From Maea johnstoni (lineage: Eukaryota; Annelida; Polychaeta; Spionida; Magelonidae): DNA of 64,000 nt. The notes under the pieces are model-generated. The model saw nothing but the letters and a program-made list of their open reading frames with translations. It had not been told where the DNA came from and searched no databases. The stretch covers positions 26,533,371-26,597,370 of the forward strand of contig OZ012699.1 in NCBI GenBank assembly GCA_963942565.1, read 5' to 3'. Shown here one piece after another: positions 57,903 through 64,000 of this stretch. Both the position numbers and the translations under genes were made by a program. Within the stretch, counting starts at the first letter, position 1. Every line of letters begins with the position of its first letter.

Positions 57903-58895
57903 AATAGCCTAGCTACAAGGCTTTACTTTGTTTTTACTTTATCATATATAACTGCCTGCACGTATAGCCTACTGTTGGCCATTTAGTTCACACAATTGCC
58001 ACACGAGGGATAATAATGATTTCCAACAGACCTCCTAGTATACCGTAGTGCCATCTATCCACAAGGGAGGGCATCTAAATATGGCCTGGGAGGCAGGATA
58101 TGTTGCGAGCTGACCCGATTACCAATTACCCACCTTATTGCTAATTCAAGCTAACAATGAGTGATAGTACAAGTTCAGGAGTATAGTCCATTCACTCTGC
58201 ACAAAAGATTGATAGACCCTACAGGTGGACGTGTGACCTCTACATGTCCACTTGTAAAGTATACAGATGGGCTCTGCCAATAGCCAAGTAAGTTTTCTGG
58301 GTCACAGAGTAGGGAGGCTCTCCAGGGGTATCATATCTCAAGTACCGGTAACACAATCTCTACATCTTATTTTAAACTACTAGTGTCCCATGTACCAATT
58401 GCCCCTTTAGTTCCCCCTATGTTTTTGTTCTCCACACTCAGTGACTGCTAACCACAAACTCACCCAGACAGGTCTGTTTGGCATGAACACCAATAGAGGA
58501 CAAACCTGTTCTTACAGGCACACAGTTGAAACTTACAAACACATTCGCTCTGCTCATTGTTAGCTTGAATTAGCTATAAAAGTAAAGCGTTTGCCCCACT
58601 ACCACGCCAAAATAGATGCTATGATTCCTATGGTGTGTAGTTAACATCTCAATGAGAATGGTTCCTCCTCTGCAGGGATACAAGCGACACGACGTTGGGA
58701 GCTTTGGAGACGATTAACTGCAGCGTTATCAGTAGCCTGCCTCCCAGGCCATACTTAAATGTCTTCCATTGTGGATAAATGGCACTGCAGTACACTAGGT
58801 CAGTTGGAAATACATATCAACACCAATCTCCCTCGTGTGGCAATTGTGTGAACTAAATAGCCAACAGTAGGCCACAAGTCCCTATCTTGTATAGA
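57903..58895. mobile_element. Foldback element 1 of the TAGCCTAGCTACAA family
   Basis: The left arm (about 57903-58097) and right arm (about 58733-58895) are complementary for about 130 bp or more, including TTCACACAATTGCCACACGA and GGCCTGGGAGGCAGG. The interior carries a piece of the ~250-bp unit and a nested element at 58140-58574. There is no coding frame. Its right end is shorter than that of the sister copy at 60655-60715. Confidence 0.65.
58140..58574. mobile_element. 435-bp nested element with perfect 22-bp inverted ends
   Basis: GCTAATTCAAGCTAACAATG plus AG at 58140-58161 is exactly complementary to 58553-58574. The flanks read CACCTTAT on the left and TATAAAAGTAAAGCG on the right. 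The empty sister site near 57107-57135 reads CACCTTATAACCACAACG, so the insertion split that word with a short TAT-type duplication. The interior is non-coding. Confidence 0.7.
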
Positions 58896-59341
58896 TGCTA
58901 ACGACACCAAAGACTCCAGTATGTCCCCTAACCACTATTTCTAAGAATGCTTTGATGAAGAGAAGAATGGATATGTAGCGAGAGACCAATTACTATATGC
59001 CCTATAATCAAGAGCTGGACTCATGCCAGGAGTACCAGATATACCATCAGCGCGAAGTCACGTGGGAACAATGACCAATCAGGGCTCTCGCACCGATTAT
59101 ATTACTGAGAAACCTTATTCCACCACCAGCTGGGCGTGCCCAGAGGACCAATTTTTGGCCTATTAGCAGCTATTAGTTGACACTGGTTGAGGCTAGCATG
59201 TTCAGGTTGACCGGCTGTTTCGAATCCACTTGTGTTTGGTCATCTAAGTAAGAATGTGTGCTCGCCACTGCTCGGGATGGCGTTCTTACGTGTGTCCACA
59301 AAGCCTTGTCGAAGTACAAAGTGCAGACTGCTATCTCTCTT
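58653..59341 (+). repeat. ~690-bp duplicated block, copy 1
   Basis: It matches 60413-61159 from GAGAATGGTTCCTCCTCTGC to ATCTCTCTT. It includes the right arm of foldback element 1 and a full ~290-bp dispersed repeat (58957-59248). TAAGAATG lies on both sides of the latter (58942-58949 and 59248-59255), a possible target duplication of that repeat. Confidence 0.8.
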
Positions 59342-59466
59342 CAATTCAGTTCTGACGTTGTGACATCGGTGGCGCCACTATATATGATTTCTGAAACTAC
59401 CGCCAGGGGTCAACTGCAGGAAACAAAAAAGTTAAACAAAGGGTTCTATAAGCGCAGGGTTGGCAC

Positions 59467-59769
59467 TAGCCTAGCTACAATGCTTTAGTGTTTTACTTTA
59501 TTATTTATAAATGTTTGTCTGCACCAATACTACAAAGGGACTTGTGGCTTACAGTTGGCCATCTAGTTCATACAATTCCCACACGAGGGGGTTGTAATGG
59601 TAGTAATTTCCAACCACCCTCCTAGTATACCGCAGTGCCATGACATTTGAATATGGCCTGGGAGGCAGGCTAGGTTCAGTTGGCATCAGCCTACGTAGTA
59701 GCCTGCCTCCCAGGCCATATTTAAATGTCTTCCCTTGTGGATAGATGGCACTACAGTATACTAGGAGGT
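59467..59769. mobile_element. Foldback element 2 of the TAGCCTAGCTACAA family
   Basis: It starts AGCCTAGCTACAATGC. The arms 59618-59672 and 59699-59769 are complementary (GGCCTGGGAGGCAGGCTA and its complement) with a 26-nt loop. The left arm lacks a CCACAAGGGAAG-like word that the right arm keeps. Confidence 0.7.
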
Positions 59770-59817
59770 CAGTTTGAAATATGTGATACAGACTGCAGCT
59801 CAAGTGTGTCTGTACCG

Positions 59818-60080
59818 CACTGACCTCCTAGTATACCGCAGTGCCATTTATCCACAAGGGTGGACATTTACATATATATGGCCTTGGAGGCAGGCTAGAT
59901 TGGCGCTCTCTTCCGAGCGTTTTTTTTTCGTACCAGAAGAAAAAAGGTTTATGGGGAGAAACTTTTAAAGTAAAAAGAGCAATTTCTAGATCTGCATATA
60001 AAAATACACAAATAACCACATTTAAAACACCTCTTATTTTGGAGTGTATATGTATATATGCCTCTGCTTCTATTTATCAA
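59818..60080 (+). repeat. CCTCCTAGTATACCGC motif followed by a 195-bp repeat
   Basis: The motif at 59821-59898 is the fifth in the alternating series. From 59870 the sequence matches 63818-64000, including GATTGGCGCTCTCTTCCGAG and CTGCATATAAAAATACACAA. Confidence 0.7.
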
Positions 60081-60412
60081 TGTTCACAGTACGGGCTACA
60101 AACAATGTCACTAAACTCTGCAAAACGAACTCAGTGGTTACCATCTAGAAAGTAACAAGCATTTGCTACATTTGAATGTGATCAGAACTTTAACCATTTT
60201 ATTTCTAAATAACCTGATCAGCATGCTAGATTTATCTGAACACACAGTGTTGATATCTCATAATGATAAACAGAGACAAAAACACAATTACTTCAGATGT
60301 ATAAGTTTAACCACTCGTGGCGTGGTAGTGTAAAGTGATTCACCAGCCAGGGTGGAGGGGTCCGACAAACCCCTCGCACCAACTCCCCCCCCCCCCCCCC
60401 CCCCCTGTCACA

Positions 60413-61159
60413 TGAGAATGGTTCCTCCTCTGCAGGGATACAGGCGACAGGACCTTGGGAGCTTTGGAGACGATGAAATGCAGCATTATCAGTAGCCTGC
60501 ATCCCAGGCCATATTTAAATGTCTTCCATTGTGGATAGATGGCACTGCAGTATACTAGGAGGTCAGTTGGAAATACATATCAACACCAATCTCCCTCGTG
60601 TGGCAATTGTGTGAACTAAATAGCCAACAGTAGGCCACAAGTCCCTATCTAGTATAGGTGCAGGCTTCTATATAAAAAAGTAAAATCATAATAAAGCCTT
60701 GTAGCTAGGCTACGTAATCAGATGCTAACGACACCAAAGACTCCAGTATGTCCCCTAACCACTATTTCTAAGAATGCTTTGATGAAGAGAAGAATGGATA
60801 TGTAGCGAGAGACCAATTACTATATGCCCTATAATCAAGAGCTGGACTCATGCCAGGAGTACCAGATATACCATCAGCGCGAAGTCACGTGGGAACAATG
60901 ACCAATCAGGGCTCTCGCACCGATTATATTACTGAGAAACCTTATTCCACCACCAGCTGGGCGTGCCCAGAGGACCAATTTTTGGCCTATTAGCAGCTAT
61001 CAGTTGACACTGGTTGAGGCTAGCATGTTCAGGTTGAACGGCTGGTTTCGAATCCACTTGTGTTTGGTCATCTAAGTAAGAATGTCTGCTCGGGGTGAAG
61101 TTCTTATGCGTGTCCACAAAGCCTTGTCAAAGTACAAAGTTCAGTCTGCTATCTCTCTT
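60413..61159 (+). repeat. ~690-bp duplicated block, copy 2
   Basis: It matches 58653-59341 but keeps ~60 bp (60656-60718, including AAAGCCTTGTAGCTAGGCTA) that copy 1 lacks. That piece completes the right arm of the foldback family. It includes the ~290-bp repeat at 60784-61077. A poly-C tract ends just to its left (60385-60405). Confidence 0.8.
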
Positions 61160-61164
61160 GTCAT

Positions 61165-61304
61165 GGCCTAAGTCAAGTATCCCGGACCCACCCTGTAATG
61201 TAAAAAAGACCCCATATATATACTCATTCCTCCTATAATCTAGCCCCGCAGGGCCCTAACAATATAATTTGTACAGAGGGCCCCCTATAAACATGACTTA
61301 GGCC
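61165..61304. mobile_element. 140-bp MITE with 8-bp target duplication
   Basis: The ends are GGCCTAAGTCA and TGACTTAGGCC. The flanks are CTTGTCAT (61157-61164) and CTTGTTAT (61305-61312), an 8-bp direct repeat with one difference. An 8-bp duplication points to hAT-type or similar transposases. The paralogous block at 59341 lacks this element. Confidence 0.65.
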
Positions 61305-61359
61305 CTTGTTATCTATTATTGACTTGGGTGGGTAGGGTGTTAGCTGACCCGATAACTGA

Positions 61360-61735
<376 letters not shown>

Positions 61736-61739
61736 TGGC

Positions 61740-62040
61740 ACTAGCCTAGCTACAATGTTTTTACTTTATTTATAAATGTATGTCGGCACCTATACTACAA
61801 AGGTACTTGTGGCCTACAGTTGGCCTTTTAGTTCACACAATTCCCACACGAGGGCGTTGCAATGGTAGTAATTTGCAACCACCCACCTAGTATACCGCAG
61901 TGCCATCCGCAAGGGAAGACACCGGTATTTATACGGCCTGGGAGGCAAGGTTGGGTTCGCACCAGCCTGCTTAGCAGTCCTCGTTTAGATGTCAATACTA
62001 GTGGATAGATGGTACTGCGGTAGGCTAGGTGATAGTTCAG
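61740..62040. mobile_element. Foldback element 4 of the TAGCCTAGCTACAA family
   Basis: The left arm begins CTAGCCTAGCTACAATG. The motif pair at 61877-61953 (plus) and 61970-62025 (minus) forms the arms, more diverged than in element 2. Confidence 0.6.
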
Positions 62041-62580
62041 ACATAAACGCTACCTATTCTCCAGTTTCTGATTTCACTTTGACTGTAGCGTTTAGTGTGA
62101 ACCCTTATAAATTACGTTAGCACCGTTCCGCAGAGAAATTCGGCGGAAGCATATTCATAAAATGTTACCATTTAAACACGACTCATACACATTTCGTCTC
62201 TCTATTTGGTAGAGAGACATTCTATTTCAATCATGTCGCGAATAGACTTGAATTACATGTTTATTTGATCAATAAATACGACTTTATACTTACATGTACC
62301 AGTTCGCGAGATTTAAGAACTCAAAACCGAAAACGAGGCTTAATACATTATGAGTTCATTTTCAAAATGGCGGCTCACGTATTGAAATCTCGGTTGTAGG
62401 TAAATAAATGTCTTTCCACCACTTTTTCACTTATTGACATACTGACATGTATGTGCTTCGTAAGCGAGTGGTGTATATTACATATTTATCAACTTTAGAT
62501 GGTCCAAAAGTGTTATAGACACGAGATTTCAGTGAAAGTTAAATGCTATATACAGTGCTATAGGGAATCTACCGCTTTTG
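62041..62580. other. Gene-free stretch
   Basis: No supported gene or repeat. Confidence 0.4.
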
Positions 62581-62582
62581 AT

Positions 62583-62945
62583 TGAACCTTACATGCATGA
62601 AAAAGACGTCGGCAGTAAAAACATAGACGTAAGGTTCAATATTATTGAACTAGCTAGGTGACTGCCAGTACAGCCCCTCCGCATGTGTGCGAACTGAAAG
62701 ACTGGCAGTCGGCCACAAGCCCTTATGTTGTATAAGTGCAAGCGTACATTTGTATAAAATGGAATATAACACATTATTATACCTCGTGAAGATTCTTGAT
62801 TCTGGTTGGTCAAGAGCCATGGATTAATCTGTATGATTTCCTCACTCCTCGGTGACAGGCTGTTGTCCTTAACAGCTCATGAATTATTCCGTTAATTCAC
62901 GGCAACAGCCGTGAATTAACAGAATAATCACCGCTACCGGGGACA
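62583..62945. repeat. Hairpin-rich repeat segment
   Basis: ATTGAACCTTAC (62583) mirrors GTAAGGTTCAAT (62629). A second hairpin, TTATTCCGTTAATTCACGGC against its near-complement, spans about 62884-62928 with a 4-nt loop. The part at 62783-62875 matches 52930-53035. Confidence 0.6.
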
Positions 62946-63589
62946 CTAGGTCAATGAGCTCGATGCGCATGCGTGCATATTGAACGTCAGCCATCGCCGA
63001 CGTAAAATCCACAAGGCTGACCGCCTCAACTTTAAAATCGTGCCTAACAGGCACCAGGCAACGGATTTTTATTAAATAAAGATAGAATTATACAAACAAA
63101 TAAGGTATGGTACGAACGTGACTGGGTTTTTTTTTTGGGGGGGGGGGGGGGTGTTTCAAGTTATAGATATGAGCGCCCAGTTTTCTTGGCGCAGGTGCTA
63201 ATTTATAAATGCTCGGATCTCTAAATTAGAGTCTTAACTGTGATGAGATGAGGCCAATAGACAGCATTTACTAAACAACGGCCGGTACCACAGTTAGAGT
63301 TGCTCGAACTAATAAATACAGTAAAAGTACAAACAAACAAATAAGGTGCAGTGACTTGCTAATAAATATGCACCTAGATTAAGAGGTGGTATCAATAAAT
63401 GGAGTTTAAACGTTTTCTGATACAAATTTTATTTGAAAAGGGAAGCGAAACATCGATTAGACTAATTTGTTCATGTTTTCAGAAAATTTCCTGAGTCAAA
63501 CTGAAATTTTCTCCTGTTGTACGTTCTGGGGCTTCTGTTGCACTCTGATGCGTCAATGTAACAGTTGGACATCCCTGTTATTGTAATTT
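62946..63589. other. Gene-free stretch with poly-G tract
   Basis: A T-run followed by about 15 G lies near 63128-63151. No coding frame supported. Confidence 0.45.
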
Positions 63590-63817
63590 GTAATTTTTTT
63601 ACAAAAGAGTATTTATCCAAAATTTCTGGTGTTTGTCATTATTCCCCTTTTGTGTTTTGTATGTTGTTCGGTATAATAAAACAAATATGACATCCCTGTG
63701 TGGTGTACAACAGAAATAACTCCCCCTCGAGAGGATTGTCGCTCTCGGGCGACAATCCTCTCGAGGGGGAGTTATTCCTGTTGTACACCACACAGGGATG
63801 TTATATTTGTATAATAT
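63590..63817 (+). mobile_element. Foldback element with 62-bp hairpin arms
   Basis: Arms 63681-63742 and 63749-63810 are complementary at 60 of 62 positions around a 6-nt loop (TCTCGG). A diverged inverted relative is at 52715-52925. The left part (63590-63680) is also shared with that relative. There is no gene inside. Confidence 0.8.
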
Positions 63818-64000
63818 ATGGCCTTGGAGGTAGGCTAGATTGGCGCTCTCTTCCGAGCGTTTTTTTTTCGTACAAGAAGAAAAAGGTTTATTGGGAGAAA
63901 CTTTTACAGTAGAAAGAGCGATTTCCAGATCTGCATATAAAAATACACAAATAACCACATTTAAAACACTGTTTATTTTAGAGTGTATATGTATATATGC
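63818..64000 (+). repeat. 195-bp repeat running off the right edge
   Basis: It matches 59870-60064 to the last base of the window, so the true end is outside. It contains the small hairpin CGCTCTCTTCCGAGCG and a T8 run. Confidence 0.75.

Overview
The window reads as a gene-poor, repeat-dense stretch of an animal nuclear genome. The signs are a C2H2 zinc-finger gene, tRNA-derived SINEs, Tourist-like MITEs, foldback elements, Ty3/gypsy and Ty1/copia fossils, Polinton-like fossils and long (AT)n and (ATT)n microsatellites. The mix fits a marine invertebrate, perhaps a non-vertebrate deuterostome such as a hemichordate, echinoderm or amphioxus, but no single marker fixes the species. I see no bacterial, phage or CRISPR signal.

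Layout. 1-12.3 kb holds one convincing host gene, a 560-residue zinc-finger protein on the minus strand (5783-7465), set among seven copies of one ~225-bp PIF/Harbinger-type MITE and several other inverted-repeat elements. 12.3-21.6 kb is a mosaic of non-coding repeats. It includes a 1.58-kb tandem duplication (about 14.08-17.24 kb), a ~290-bp dispersed repeat and a 23-bp minisatellite family. 21.8-22.7 kb is a TTAA-flanked foldback element with ~340-bp arms. 22.7-26.7 kb has no gene I can support and carries long AT microsatellites.

26.7-49.2 kb is a graveyard of nested mobile elements. Three broken Polinton/Maverick-like copies (protein-primed type-B DNA polymerase, plus a packaging-ATPase-like piece in one) are cut into by three Ty3/gypsy fossils, one Ty1/copia fossil, LTR-like repeats and unclassified insertions. 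Shared blocks show that parts of the nest were themselves duplicated. None of these copies looks whole.

51.2-51.8 kb is a decayed second copy of the zinc-finger gene, including its 5' flank, so a local gene duplication was followed by loss of one copy. 52-64 kb is dominated by foldback DNA. It has an eight-copy motif in strictly alternating orientation, a palindromic 44-bp-period element with its own target-site duplication, and a 62-bp-arm hairpin near the right edge. The only product likely to be made here is the zinc-finger protein, a nuclear DNA-binding protein with two SUMO-acceptor-like motifs in its tail. The rest is mobile DNA and its remains.
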